Assembly: GCA_013397115.1 (NCBI GenBank)
Contig: VWZW01004674.1
Span: 1,273,541-1,337,540 of the forward strand
From: Edolisoma coerulescens
Taxonomy: Eukaryota; Chordata; Aves; Passeriformes; Campephagidae
Direction: 5' to 3'
DNA length: 64,000 nucleotides
Both the position numbers and the translations under genes were made by a program. Shown one piece after another: positions 1 through 12,254 of this stretch. The notes beneath the pieces are model-generated. The model worked only from the letters and a program-made list of their open reading frames with translations. It did no database searches and was not told the DNA's origin. Each line of letters starts with the position of its first letter. The stretch's first letter is position 1.

Positions 1-3000
1 TAAGTACCCACCCAAAATCTGTGCTTCAGATGCAGTTAAATTGTAAATAGTATATAATGTTCCATCTCCTTTCAGCTGCTCCCTGCAATTTGTCACTGTA
101 TTTACCAATTATCAAACATCCTTCCTCTAAGAAGATTCTCTGTCTTCTGAGTTAATTTCCAGTTTTCACCCAGGAACCCAGAAATAAAGATGGTAGCGTG
201 CTGAACTTTGGAGATGCTATCCATTTCCAGCAGCAGAATGAGCTGGTGTGCTGAATTTAGCATTTGCTGCTACAGGGAGAAACTGGTTATAGAATGGCTA
301 CGTTCTTATGTGAACACAAGTAGCTGAAATAAATACCATGGGAATGCTATGAATGACATTCTCTGCCAATTCTCCTTTGAATAAACATTCAAATTACATA
401 AAAACTTCACTTAAAGCTATCTAAAACCTCTGGACTAGACTGCAAGACAAATTAAAGTAACCATAAGTTATCTGCAGTGAAAACACAGCCAGCAGAGCTT
501 TTAGTGTTGATTACATCCAGCTAGAAATTTTACTCTGAGTTTGTACTCTTCTTATTATAAAATGAATCATGAAGTACTTAATATAAAATCAGCACAATTG
601 CAAAACAGAGCAATCAAAGTCTGTTTCTATGATGTACAAGGGGATGAGCTTCCACTAATGAGGCCTGATTTTCCCAGGGCAATAATAACAGTAAAACTTA
701 AAAGAATGAATGAAGATACTGTTATTAGTCTAACCCAGATTGAAGATCTTGGCATTTAGCAGAAAAGTACCTTGGTATCTATAATTCTTACTGAATTATA
801 GTTAATGCTCATGGATTAATAAGAAAAAAAAAGAAAAAGGGAAGGATAATACACTTCACATAAAAAAAGATGGGGAAGCTGTTCTTCTGCAATTGGGTAT
901 TTCTTTTATGCAGAATGAAATAGGATCTTCCTTTAGGTCACCGAGATGTGAGGGAATGCTGGAAAAAGGGTGCAGCAACGAGAGGCATGGGTCCAAATGC
1001 AGTGCTCGCTATGTAAATGGGACGTTTTCATTAGGTTCAGTAGGACTTAGATCCGCCCTTCCTGTGGTCATTTTGAAAAGCAAAGCTGAGGGGTCTGGGG
1101 AGGGTTACTGGCAAGCAGCACTAACGGCAGTACAGCAACCACCCACAGCGAGAGCTGTGGCAGAGGAGGCTGGCTGTGAGACCCGCAGTCACTTCCAGGC
1201 TTTTGTGCAAGCCTCTTTCATTCCTTGGTCAAGAACTCAACAGGCAACTCATACACCTACGATGGAACCGTAAAGGTGTAGTTTTCTCAGTTTTCAAAAG
1301 CAATGTTTCCAACTTCCACTAGACACATGAACATTAATCCTACGTGAAAGGGTAAAACGAACGACTTGTGCTGCGCAGAAGCAAGAGAAGTTGGCAAAGC
1401 CCACAGCCAGCAGGAAGTCTATTCAAAAGACTAATTAGAGCCACAGAAACCCTCTAGCCCATCAGAGCCTTCCTTAAAGAATATTTTGAGTAGTCTGGCA
1501 GAATTGCTAATGATTTAGTGCATGAGCTACAGAACTACTGCGATTAGTAGGTTAGTGCTCTCATACTGACCGTGAATTGTTGTGAAGCTGATCTACATAC
1601 TGCTTTATAAGAGAATGCTCATCAGCCACAGGACTGGCTGCATTTATACCCCCAAGTAACCTGAATGATTCAAACAATGAAACCTTGTTAATACCTCAAA
1701 AAGAATACACAGAAAGCAGAGTGTTCAGAGAGGGTTCGTAACAATAAATCCAATTAATTTAGAAAGAATACTGACTTGGCTGTTTGTAAGGTGCTTTTTC
1801 TTTCCAATAAAAAGATGCAAATTAAATTTGTAAAAGGTGAAAATAAAAATACTGAGAATAAGCTGTCAAACTCCTAAAATCCTGATATGTCAACAAAACA
1901 AAAGTTATAAAACTTCTAATAAACGATCAATGTAATTACCTTATGTATCAAGGTACAGTTAACTCTAAAAGAGCCAGAATGACTGCTGCATCATGGAAAC
2001 TTTTAACTATACAGGGTATAGGGTACAGGGATGTCACACTATCCACGTATAAGGAAGTCTGGGTATCTATGCTTGAGGCGGGTGGTACTATCTCCTGCCT
2101 TCAGGGGATTCTCATGAGGGAGTGTTTCCTAGAATAAAAAGGAATTCTAACAGCTCAAGAACCCTGATAGTTAAAGACAGTCAGTTACGAAAGGAGACAA
2201 AAGTAAAATAATCAGGTATGTTTTACATGCAAAGAAAGGCAAGCAGCACAGGTGACAGTGCTGTGAGTGTTACTGCAGGTCCCTGGCTTAAAGAGTAGAT
2301 TACACTTCTGTTGATCGAGCACAGGGACTTCTTGGGAATAAAGAGAAGCATCAGCAACACTCCTAAAGAGCGCTGCTCTTAATGACCTCTGCTGGAGAGG
2401 CTACAAATACATTACCCTGCCTTGCACATAAACCCCCATATATTCCAACAACAGAAAAGAATCTGCATTTGCAGTCTCCCTGTATAGGCAGCAGATCTGG
2501 CCTTGGGGGCTGCTTTGGGACTGGCTTTCAAAAAGCAACTCAGTCACACCCACTTGCACTAAGATAACACTGAGAATTTACAGTTTACAGCTCGTGGTAA
2601 CAAAATTCATAAATCAAAGAAGTAGTAAACCATCTTTACTCTGACTTTGCAGTGTACACTGCAGGTTTGGTTACAGTTTTGGTGTTAAGATATGTAGCTG
2701 TGCATACCCAGAGATTGTGTTTAGTCATTTGGGAATGCTGAAGCACTGACACACACAGCAGGAATCAAGCAATAAAATGCACCCAAGGAAGACACATTGC
2801 TCATCTTCCCTAAGACAGCAGGAAGTTATTTTCCTGCCATCTTCTTACCTATGTACATTTGTAGGCTTACATAGATTGGGTCAGACAGCCAGCAAATGCT
2901 ACACACATATTTTGGCTGGATGAGCCAAAATATTGAGTCAAAATGTACACAGTCAGCTGCAAGCACCTCCTCTTTGGGCTTAATGTTTTTGATGAGACTT

Positions 3001-3546
3001 CCCTGGCTTGTTTACTGAAGGGTCAGTCACCATATTCCAAGACTACTCCTTCTCCCTTGTAGCCTTTAATGAAAATCAGAATGGTTTAACAGGGGAAAGG
3101 ATGTCTTGCTATATCTTGCAAGTATGAAGACATTTTCTCTTTGTTCATCCGTATCTTGCAGTATGATGCAGGCATTCCCAATAGGCAATGGCACATCCCA
3201 GTTCCTATTCCCATAGTGCTGTTACAAAATGGCTCCTTCACCAGCCATGGTCCCTATGGGAGGGTGCCTGGGTTGCATGTGAGCACATTTTAGTGGGTCA
3301 GAATGGTTCAAATGAGAGCTCAAACTCAGTGCTCTGCTGTGGGGAGCTTGGGGTGCCTTAACTCCAGCTCTCTGTTCAGATGTCTGGGTATCAGTCCAAA
3401 TTAACCAAGGCATTTCTCTGCTCATGTCTCTTGATTTTACTTTGTGAGAAGGTTTGGGGTTTTTTTTACCCCTGTGAATGAACTGAAAATTTAAACTTCC
3501 ACCACTATCATATAATTGTTTGATATAAATAAGGATAAGAACTCAC
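1..3546. other. Intron downstream of DTNA exon 9, partial
   Basis: I looked on the minus strand for the next DTNA exon (the expected SPPKDSEVEQN and KGKGIQYSL-like segments) and did not find it, so the intron continues past the left edge. Short ORFs here (893-1273 on the plus strand, 3222-3425 on the minus strand) have no recognisable domain and no exon context. No repeat of a known bird family is recognised. Confidence 0.7.
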
Positions 3547-3627
3547 CTTCTGTTTGCAAAGGGACTTCCTGAGGGAACAGAATGGGAGAAGAGTGTGTCA
3601 TTCATGCTGGTTACAGGTCGGGGGGGC
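3547..3627 (-). CDS. DTNA: DTNA coding exon 9 (last visible exon)
   Basis: 81 nt encoding the last base of Val334 or Trp337, then PPRPVTSMNDTLFSHSVPSG and SPFANR, and two bases (AG) of the next codon. The acceptor is TTGCCTTTCAG and the donor GTGAGT. From memory the human exon reads SVPSSGSPFITR, so this copy is one Ser shorter and has AN for IT; the frame is kept. If the donor is not used, the AG completes as AGG and is followed at once by TGA, which would end the protein after one extra Arg. The next exon, expected to begin an SPPKDSE-like sequence, was not found between here and the left edge. Confidence 0.95.
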
Positions 3628-6600
3628 CTGAAAGGCAAAATATCCAGCTGCATTAATTTTGCACCAAAACCCCTCCATCAGCAACAGTATTTATGCAGAA
3701 CAGAACGAGCTTAAGTAACATTGCAACTGGCATCTCCTGTTTTACGTAGCAACAGTTCCAAATTACAGATGCTGTGGTCTTAAGAAGCTGACAAAAATAC
3801 ACTGGTACTTAGGCCTGCCGGGAAATAATGCCTTTATGTGTTCTGAGGTGAGTTTTAAGCAAGCTGCTTGACTTTTTCCCCCTGCTTTGGTAGAATAGCC
3901 ACTATGCCATTGCTCCTTTCCAGAGGCAACAGTCCAGGGAGCAGTCCCTGCTTTCAACCAGCCAGGATGAGCACTGGCAGTCAGTTCTCTGCGGCAGCAC
4001 GGAGGTCTGCAGGGGGGAACCACCAATAAATGACACATCTTTTCATGAAGTTATCCCTGGTGCTAAGCTCCATGCTATCACATCCACATAGTGACCACAG
4101 TGTACCCAAGCCCTCAGCATCCCAAAAAATACACGCAGAACTGAACTGGTTTGACGGCAAAGCTTTTTAACCGGTATATCAAACCCCCAAGTCAAAATTT
4201 AGGGTAAGTATTTAGTTCAAGGGGACCCATTAGTAATGATGATTTTATTATTATATTCTTTATTTCCTGCTTTTACAAAAAATGAAAGAAGGAATTTTCC
4301 TCCGTTTTCTTTTACTGTCTACTCTTAAAAATAATCTGTGTATAATTTTATCCTTTGGTATCCGTTAAGGAGAACTTTCCCCTTCTTAGCAGACTTCTTA
4401 CGCAACATTGGGCAAAAGATCCATCTGCTCAGGAACAACTAAAAGGTATGCTATTAAAATCACAGAGCTTTCAATCAGACGTGAGCAGAATCTGAAGCTA
4501 CATAAAATTCAATTTGGTTAATATTCCCTTTAGGCTCTGTGGAAGACCTATCTTGCTTTTTGAATTCTGCAGATGCACAAATCAAAATATAGCAGCCATG
4601 TGCAAAATATTCACTGGGCTCCAATTGTGCAAGACAACTGGTCAACCAAAGCATTTGCAAGAAAGCCAGTTCTGCATAGAAGTGAACTATTACTATGTAT
4701 TTTGACCTGGAACTTGTCATAAAAAAGGAAAAAATATGGTGTTTGAAAAATCCAAATTAATTTCTCAGCGTGATAATGCCACACTGATTTTAAGACGTTT
4801 AAAACTGTGAACAGAAAGAGGTAGGATGTGGAGTGTTATTTATTTATATGAAAATATAATTTTAACCTAACCCTGCATTTGCAGAACCACATGAAAACCT
4901 CCAGTTCTGATCAGTCATGAGTTTGAGAAGCAGTCCTTTGTTTTCCATGTACTTACTGAGAAATGTTTAATGTTATTTTTTTTTGTAATACTGAGATTAT
5001 CACAATTTTCCCAAACTTTTCTTCCAACAAGTGTACTAAAGAAGAAAAATACTCACCAAGTATCTCTTTTGCAGGCAGAATAAAATGGAAAAGAGATCAT
5101 TAATTAAATTGTCAGTTTAATATGTACATGGTCTAAGTAATACATTGGACATACTCCATTCTTATGACCCTGATTCTGGAAAAAGCATGAGAGCCTCTAT
5201 GCATAAAAGGTCATTAATCTGTTTACATAAGCAAAGTCACTCTTGTGTACAAACGTCTTTAAACTCCAAGGCTTTGCTAAGGTTTCGTGATTAGCATTAG
5301 TTTGTCAATTCATATAATGAAGAAATTGGTATTAAACTAGTCTGGAGTTCTTCCATGGCAAGTTTCTTAAAGGCTGATGCCCACTGCCACAGTCCTCAGG
5401 TTCCACTTGAATATCAAACAGATGTTCAAACACACAGAATTGTGTGATGTGGTAAGGCAAGCACAACAGACTTTATTGTAAAGCAAAGGAAAACTCAGCT
5501 ATTGACTATAAATTATGTCTTTCTGAGGTTATTTTTAAACTCCTGAAAGTGAGCAATTAAGCTTTCTGATAAAAGTGAACTATTGATACTGAATTAACTG
5601 TCCTCAAGGAGACAGAAAACACTTAATGCTATTGAAATATGGTATGTAATAAAGGCATTCTATGGCACAACATATATCCACAGCAATAAACCAAATTAAA
5701 TAGGAGGAATTTTCCAAAGTGCTCCAGGCTGCTCTAACCTGTTTACACTGATGTCAAAAATAATGCTCCCACAGGCTTAAGATGGAAATGAAGTCAGGCC
5801 AGTGCAGAATGGATTTGAAAAATACCTCCATGATGCACTGGCCATGCCATTTGTCATCTCCGCAGTCTGGACTTTCTTTCATGTTGCTAATCTTATGTAC
5901 AGAGAGGAAAAATGACCCCTCCATCAGTGGGAGGAGTACTACTATCAGGTTAATGACGCCTTGATAACTACTTCTCTAGATGAGGCCTCAGATTTATTTC
6001 TTGCTTAATTCAAAATTTTGTTTGGCAACAGTAAAACAAAAACCCCATGCAGTCTTTCTGTCTGGTGCCAGTCAAAGGTGGAAGAACAATCAAAAGGAAA
6101 GTCTCTATAGTAATGCAGGGAGCACTTATCCCCATTTAAGCTAGAAGCTAAGAAAAGGATACTGTTTTGTTGCCAAAATTCTTCCATCTAATGCGCATAT
6201 AAACCCCTTTTTGCCTGGATTCCTGCCCAGAGCTGTTTCTCTCAACTTCCCTTATGTTTAAAAATAAAAATCGCATCAGAGGGAAGATATTCTTGATGAG
6301 GTTCTGTAGCATACCTCTCCCCTCAGTTAATTTGTGTGAATTGTGCTATAGATCATGATACCTCCACAACATACAGGTTTTTCACTCATGCATCATTATA
6401 GCCAATATATATTGCCAAGTTATATTACCATCAATCTATGAGTAAAGAGAAACTGTCATAAAACAGAATAGATGGTGGTTTGTTCTCACATCTCATCACT
6501 CTAAATTGTCTGTATATTTAGGAATAAGGGAAGGTGGTAATTTCACAGCAAAGATTTGGCTCAGTTCCTACTTAATTATAGTACCTTCCCCTCGCCTTGC

Positions 6601-8217
6601 CTAAATCTATTTAATCCATTCACAGTAGCCCAGTTTTTACTACCTTTTATATTCTGACATATCCCCAGGCCTTCAAGATTCCCCAGCCAAGAGAGAACAG
6701 AGGCTTCTCTTTTAGCTTCAAGCTCTCTGTCTCTCTCCATTTCCCTTAAGGATGGCCAAAATCTGCCCTGTGAAATTATCCCTGACTTGCCAGCAGGGCC
6801 AGGCACAGCAGTGAGGGAGCTCAGTAGATCCAACTCTTGATCATTTCTTCAAAAGAACAACATCCTCCCAGTACTCTTCCATAAAGAGGTGCAGGGGTTT
6901 AAACTGAAAATTGAGTGTGACAGGGATTTGGCACTATTTATCTGTCAGAGGCCCCTCGTCTCTGAAGACCAGAGCACTCTCTTATACCTTGAAGAAGTTC
7001 TGCTACAACCACGTCAGGAAGACCACCAGCATAATTTATCCTTAAAATGTCAGGCAGGTTCGGTGAACTTTCCAGGTGTTGCACAGCCCACAGTGGCTGG
7101 TGTGCACTTGCCCTTAAAGGTGCTACACACAAATATTCAGGATGGACAAAGGGAAATATGCGTAATCATTACAGACTAGAACAGTTCCAGCAGCCAGTAG
7201 CACAGATATTACGCATGTAAATACAATTCTAATAGCTGCTACCTGAAATGCTTCAGCTAGGAGCCCTGAGAACATGGTTAAGAAATGTATTTTCTTAAGA
7301 AATATACCAGAATAGGAGAAATACTTTAAAGGCAGTATTTTTGGAATATTTTTTCCAAGTTAGTTTCTTAGCACCTTTCTTTCAACTAATGTCGTGATTT
7401 TTCCTTAATTTTATGGGAAATTTAATGGTTTTTTCCCCCTTTTTTTTTATAAGGACCCAGGAAGCAAAGGTAAGCCAAGTTGATAAATAAGAAAATCTGA
7501 GTGACTGCCACTATGGGTAGAGGACATGCTTTAGAAAAAAACCCATCCAAAGTGGTAATTTCCCCACCCTGCACAAACACGTTTTCTTTCTGCTCTGGGT
7601 TTCTTGACTCTTGCAGAAAAAAAGAAGTGACATGCTACTATACCAAAAAATAATCTTGCTTTCTCAACATATCAAAACATAAGGATAATAGACTCTTTTC
7701 AAGTGACTTGGCAGTTCAAGACACACTTTTTATGCAGACTCATACAATTCTTCAAGGCTGGGTGAAGCCACAGCTCCACTGAAGTCAGTGAGATCTCTGA
7801 CATCCGTTTTGACAAAATTTGACGACATTTTCTCTGCTGCCTTGTGTCAAGACATACCTGTGATACACTGAAGTTAAGAGTCTGTAGATGACAGAGCTGT
7901 TGTTCTCAGCATCAATACATCCCAAAGTGCTGAAACTCCATGAAATTGCATGGACATCTCTTGAGGAGAATGGGGACATTCCAACGTTGGGTCCCAGTAT
8001 TTGACTTTATGTATACATCGCATTGATTTTTCAAGTGAAGTCACACCAGAAGAGCACTATTACACTAAATACCCCTGCCAGCAAATTTGCACTTGTGATG
8101 CATTGAGCTGGACAAGCCACATCTGCCTCCTTCTTTGTTCAGAGCTGTAGTATCTACACTTGGTGCAAGCAACTCCTACAACAAAGCTTACTTTGTCTAC
8201 AGCACACAGATACTTAC
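3628..8217. other. DTNA intron 8, containing the microexon
   Basis: Mostly AT-rich intronic sequence. The only functional element I can support is the 9-nt microexon at 5057-5065. The stretch immediately upstream of it on the minus strand (5066-5090) is rich in T and C, as expected for its splice acceptor. No repeat family is recognised. Confidence 0.75.
5057..5065 (-). CDS. DTNA: DTNA 9-nt microexon encoding Asp-Thr-Trp
   Basis: Within the 4.6-kb intron between exons 8 and 9, the minus strand reads a pyrimidine-rich tract ending in AAAAG, then AGATACTTG, then the donor GTGAGT. Joined in place, GT+A GAT ACT TG+G gives Val-Asp-Thr-Trp, exactly the three residues I recall as optional in human DTNA isoforms between HIV and PPRP. 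Phase is 2 on both sides, so inclusion adds residues 335-337 without shifting the frame and omission leaves the Val intact. Microexons of this size are usually promoted in neurons or muscle by flanking enhancers (general knowledge). The call depends on a memory of the human isoform plus a perfect splice context; RNA evidence is not available here. Confidence 0.88.
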
Positions 8218-8342
8218 ACAATATGAGCCAGGTTTAGAGGTTTTTCAGGCTGGTCAGGGAACATTGGGTGCAAAGGTTCACGGCTGGAAGCACAGCTTAA
8301 AGACTTGCTAAGTGCATTAGTTAGCTTCTTAGCAGGTGATTT
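8218..8342 (-). CDS. DTNA: DTNA coding exon 8
   Basis: 125 nt encoding residues 293-333 ([20 protein letters not shown], then [21 protein letters not shown]) and two bases of Val334. The acceptor is TTCCTCCCAG and the donor GTAAGT. The linker after the ZZ finger is rich in Ser, Pro and Lys and likely unstructured. It is essentially identical to mammalian alpha-dystrobrevin as recalled; beta-dystrobrevin differs clearly (KSLGCVPTREPPHPVFPEQ). The final GT pairs either with A of the microexon (GTA) or with G of exon 9 (GTG), giving Val in both cases. Confidence 0.97.
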
Positions 8343-10812
8343 CTGGGAGGAACAAGGAAGGTAGAGGTAATCTGGACAAGTAAGGTGCATACTGTTTCTG
8401 CTATAGGAAGCACAAAACAACAGGAAGCTCTAACAGCTCACGTACCTAGGGACTGACATCCCCCTTGCCCCCCTCCCACGCCGAGAGTCTGGCAAGGCAA
8501 AGAGTGCTCCCCTTGGGGAAAGATAACTCTTATCTTCAGCGGCCTTCAGAGCAGGCTGAGGGGTGTACCTATAGGGACAGTTGCCAGGGCTTTTTTGCAA
8601 TGCTGCACTCAGGCAAGTGCTGAACGAAGAAGAGCAGAGTTTGTGTCACCTGGACTGGTGCTGGCTTGTACCTCACCAGCTTGGGAGTGCCAGGAGAACA
8701 GATACGAGTATGCTTGTCCCTACAGACACACTGTATGGGACACCATTTCCCTCCTAGATGTGGGCCAGGCACTAGGCTGCTATGTTCTTTCCCCTCACTA
8801 GTATTTCTCTCCTCACCTCCAGTACCCTGTACTGCTTAGCTGCTATTAAAAAGCTCCTCTTCCACATCCTGTTGCCACTGGAGTATGGGAAATTGGAGGC
8901 ACAGGCATGCCAAGAATTGCCCCACTGTGGCAACAGCACTTCAAAGGAGACTGATGTACTGTCACTGTCCCCGAAATATGGGGAGGGTTTGTGCAAGAAG
9001 CATAATTTTCATCAGTGGGTCAAAAAGAAAAAAACCAAACCAGTATTTTCTGCTTTCTGTTTTGTCTGGAGACTATGCAGTTGAGGAGTAAACTCAACTT
9101 CCCTTCAAAGGAAGGCCTCTAAGATCTAGGGTGTCTTTTAGACTGTGTGAGGGATTCTCAGGGAATTCAAGTCATCTGTCTGTGATTCAGCTTCTCTGCC
9201 AGTAAAAGAGGGTTAGTGATCTTTACACTGTCTCCTCTCCCCCCAAAACACAGCTGTACAGGCTGAAATTTAAAAGTCCTTCTGGAACCTGACAGAAAGG
9301 GTTTTGTATTTGTGCATACACATCCTGCATAGACTTATGATTGTCATCAAGTCCATAATGAAATATTTCTATTAGAGAAATCCAACCTAAATATGTTACG
9401 TTCAAGCTCTTTCTCTTTCATTATAAATGCAATTTCACTCTGAATTGACAACAGTTCATTTCCACTGCACCCATGAACACTTCCAATCTGCATGTGGAGC
9501 TCAATACTGATGCATTATGCAGAATGCTAACCAGGTTTGAACAAATGCTAATGAATGCTACAGAAAGGCAACTTCAAACTTGAAGCAAAACATTAGTTTC
9601 TGGCAAGGAAACATTTGAAAGCACTAGGCATGCGGTCACATTTTTGTTTTCCGCTGAGCAGAAATCTTAAGTTTTCCAATTACTTCCTACCTATAATTAC
9701 AGCTCCCTGGCTACAGCAAAAAATGGATTTTATAGCACAAATTGCTGTTAGGAATGGAGTCTGAGCTACACAGTGGGCACTTTCCTATTCAGATACTAAA
9801 CTCCAGCCATTTGCATCTATGCAACAAGCAGCAATTAGGACCCACAAAAGCAATTATAGACCCAGGTCTGCTGGGATACAGTGCAGGGCTGTATGACTGG
9901 CATACAGAGCAAACCACGTCAAATTTAACCCTTGCCTGGTTCCATCAACAGAAAACCAGACAGTTTAAAAGTATTAAACTTCGGAACTTTGTTAAAAAAT
10001 AAACACAAAGTACTGTGCAAATGGGAGCTTTTGCTGTATGCGTAATTTTCCTTTTTTTTTTTTAATAATATACTTTTGAAAGGTTTGAGATTAATTAGGT
10101 ATTTTCTGCTGATCTCTGCACTTGAACCCTGAAGGATTATGATGCTCTGTAACCAAAGGGTTCTACTGGGGCTTTGCTCCAGTCTGTGGAAGCTGAGTCC
10201 CCAGGCTCATGCCCTTCAGAGAAGGTTAAGGTTCCAACAGCTGTTGATACTTCTCTTTCAGCTTAGAAAAAACACTGCATTATTTTGATTAACAACAAAA
10301 AGACTGAAGTGAGCTTTTCTCTACAGTAAACACTACTGTGGATCTAAGCCTGTGACCACGCTCAAATCTACAGTGCCAGGATCATCCCAAATGCTACGCA
10401 TATGCTGCAGCCACTCAACTGAAAATATTGATGAATGAGCATTAAGTATTCATCATTTCATTTACGCGTAGCCAAACAGAGCAAGCCAATGAGGATTTTA
10501 CCGTGAGTCCTGTGGGAACGGGAGAAGCTGCCATGAGCCTGGTGCCCTGCTGCCAGCCCCTCCTGCGCTGCCCTCACCGCGGCACGCACCGTCACAGGCG
10601 CCCCAGATCCTCACCCAGAAAAGACCATTCCCACCTCCACGCTCTCCTGATGGCTCCCAGGGCCAGAGCCTCCCAGACAAGGTCACTAATCCAAAGTGCC
10701 AGCCCGGCTCCCAGCTCCCCTGAGCCAGACAGCTGCCCAGAGCTGTGGCTGGGGGCTTCTCCGATGGCTGGAGGGCAAAGCAGTCTGCAGCGAGGCAGGA
10801 GCCTTCCCTTAC
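8343..10812. other. DTNA intron 7
   Basis: The part next to the ZZ exon (10498-10812) is unusually GC-rich and open in the exon's frame on the minus strand. The remainder, including overlapping short ORFs at 8595-9091, shows no domain or repeat that I recognise. Confidence 0.7.
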
Positions 10813-10979
10813 CCATGACGTGTACTCTTTCATTTGGTGCTGGTTGCTGTGGGAACCGCTGGCATGGCCCCTCCAGAAGCAGTCCTGACAGAGCTGGTAA
10901 TTGTGACACTGCTGGCAGCGGTAGCGAAACCCCATCATGCTCTCGCTGTGGCAGTAGGAACACTCGACGGGGTGGAAGA
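10813..10979 (-). CDS. DTNA: DTNA coding exon 7 (ZZ zinc finger)
   Basis: 167 nt encoding the end of Val237 and residues 238-292. It is a complete ZZ-type zinc finger: Cys243-x2-Cys246, Cys258-x2-Cys261, Cys267-x2-Cys270 and His280-x3-His284, the eight ligands expected for two zinc ions. In dystrophin the equivalent domain helps bind beta-dystroglycan; in dystrobrevin it is part of the conserved cysteine-rich core (family knowledge). The acceptor is CCTCACAG and the donor TGG|GTAAGG, phase 0. Ser277 stands where human has Gly, from memory. The exon lies in a GC-rich patch and its frame remains open for 104 codons into the following intron. Confidence 0.98.
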
Positions 10980-11267
10980 CTGTGAGGGAGAAAGAAATGG
11001 TGAGCCATAAACCAAAACAAAGAAACACCCAGCAAAAGCTTATGGACAAAGCCCCAAACTGAAGAGTGCTCCCTTATTTGTTTAAAGCAATCTGCAGCAC
11101 TGGATGCTGCTGACAGCTCTACCTGTGAAAATACAGCAACCTGTGCTGAGCCACGAACAACATTTCCTACACTGGGCACCAAACCCTTCTTCACTTCTGA
11201 GCTGGTATCTGTACCTCCTGCTCACAGCAGCAAAAAATGTGTTCAGTGTCTAACAGAATACATGATA

Positions 11268-11716
11268 GAGTCCAGAGAAGAGCCATGAAGATGAGGGCTC
11301 TCCTATGAAAACAGGCTGAGAGAATTGCTCAGCCTGGAGAAGAGACAGCTCCAGAGAGTCCTTAGAGCAGCCTTCTAGTACCTGAAGGGGCTACAAGAGA
11401 GCTGGAGAGGGACTTTTGACAAGGGCATGTAGTGACAGGACAAGGGGGAATGGCTTTAAATTGAAAGAGAGTAGGTTTAGGTTAAGTATTAGGAAGAAAC
11501 TAATATCCACCCACTGTGGATACCTTGTGATACACTGTGAGGGTGGTGAAGCACCAGAACAGGTTGCCCAGAGAAGTTGTGGATGACCCATCACTGGAAG
11601 TGTTCAAGGCCAGGTTGGATGGGGATTTGAGCCTGGTCTAGTAGAAGGTGTCCCTGCCAGGGAGTTGGAACTGGATGACCTTTAAGGTCCCTTTCAACCC
11701 AAACTGTTCTATGATA
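11268..11716 (+). mobile_element. CR1 LINE 3' fragment
   Basis: The stretch follows the well-known bird CR1 3' end: a segment like CAGCCTGGAGAAGAG, then GACAAGGGGGAATGGCTTTA, then CAGGTTGCCCAGAGAAG, then CTGGAAGTGTTCAAGGCCAG, ending near TTCTATGATAG. It is truncated at its 5' end, as is usual. Around 11500-11535 an extra stretch of roughly 25-30 bases interrupts the place where AGAAATTCTTCACTGTGAGG is expected. The element is antisense to DTNA and sits in intron 6. Confidence 0.93.
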
Positions 11717-12254
11717 GAGGAAATTTGTATGTGGGAAAACCCAGTGCAGCTGCACTACGGGGAGAAGCTGAATGTTTCATTGTGCTCTAAGGAGCTGAAG
11801 TGAGGCACCTTGGAGGAAAAGTCAAACTCAGCCGTATGACTACTGAAATGAAAGTGTACTTAGACATGTTATTGTCTCTTAATTACTGCTGTCTCATCTG
11901 TACAAGTGGTGTCATTTAGGTACCTATATATGGAGTTGAACACTTGGCTTTGGATGCCCAGATTTGGAAAGCTGGCCATTGAAGGGACCTGTGTGGTCCA
12001 GCTCTCTGTAAGAAGCAGAAACTGACAAGGATGCAAGTCACTCACAAGAGGACTCTAAAGCACCAACTGAGATATTTTGAAGCACCTTCTGGGCAACAGT
12101 ACTATTTCTGTTCCTCTTTCCTTGCTACAGCATGTACCCACTTTACCACAGGGTACTGAACATCCCCTTGTTCCCAGGCACCTTCTGCCTTTCTGTCATA
12201 AGTTCAGTCTGGGAGAATGTGGATCACTGCTGAATACGTCAGGGGTTTAATTCC

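Noticed and set aside
8595..9091. Overlapping short ORFs on both strands
   Set aside because: No domain, no matching splice context in the DTNA frame, and no repeat match; most likely chance.
10503..11194. Large ORFs on both strands, including a 200-codon minus-strand one
   Set aside because: They are other-frame shadows of the ZZ exon and its GC-rich flanks.
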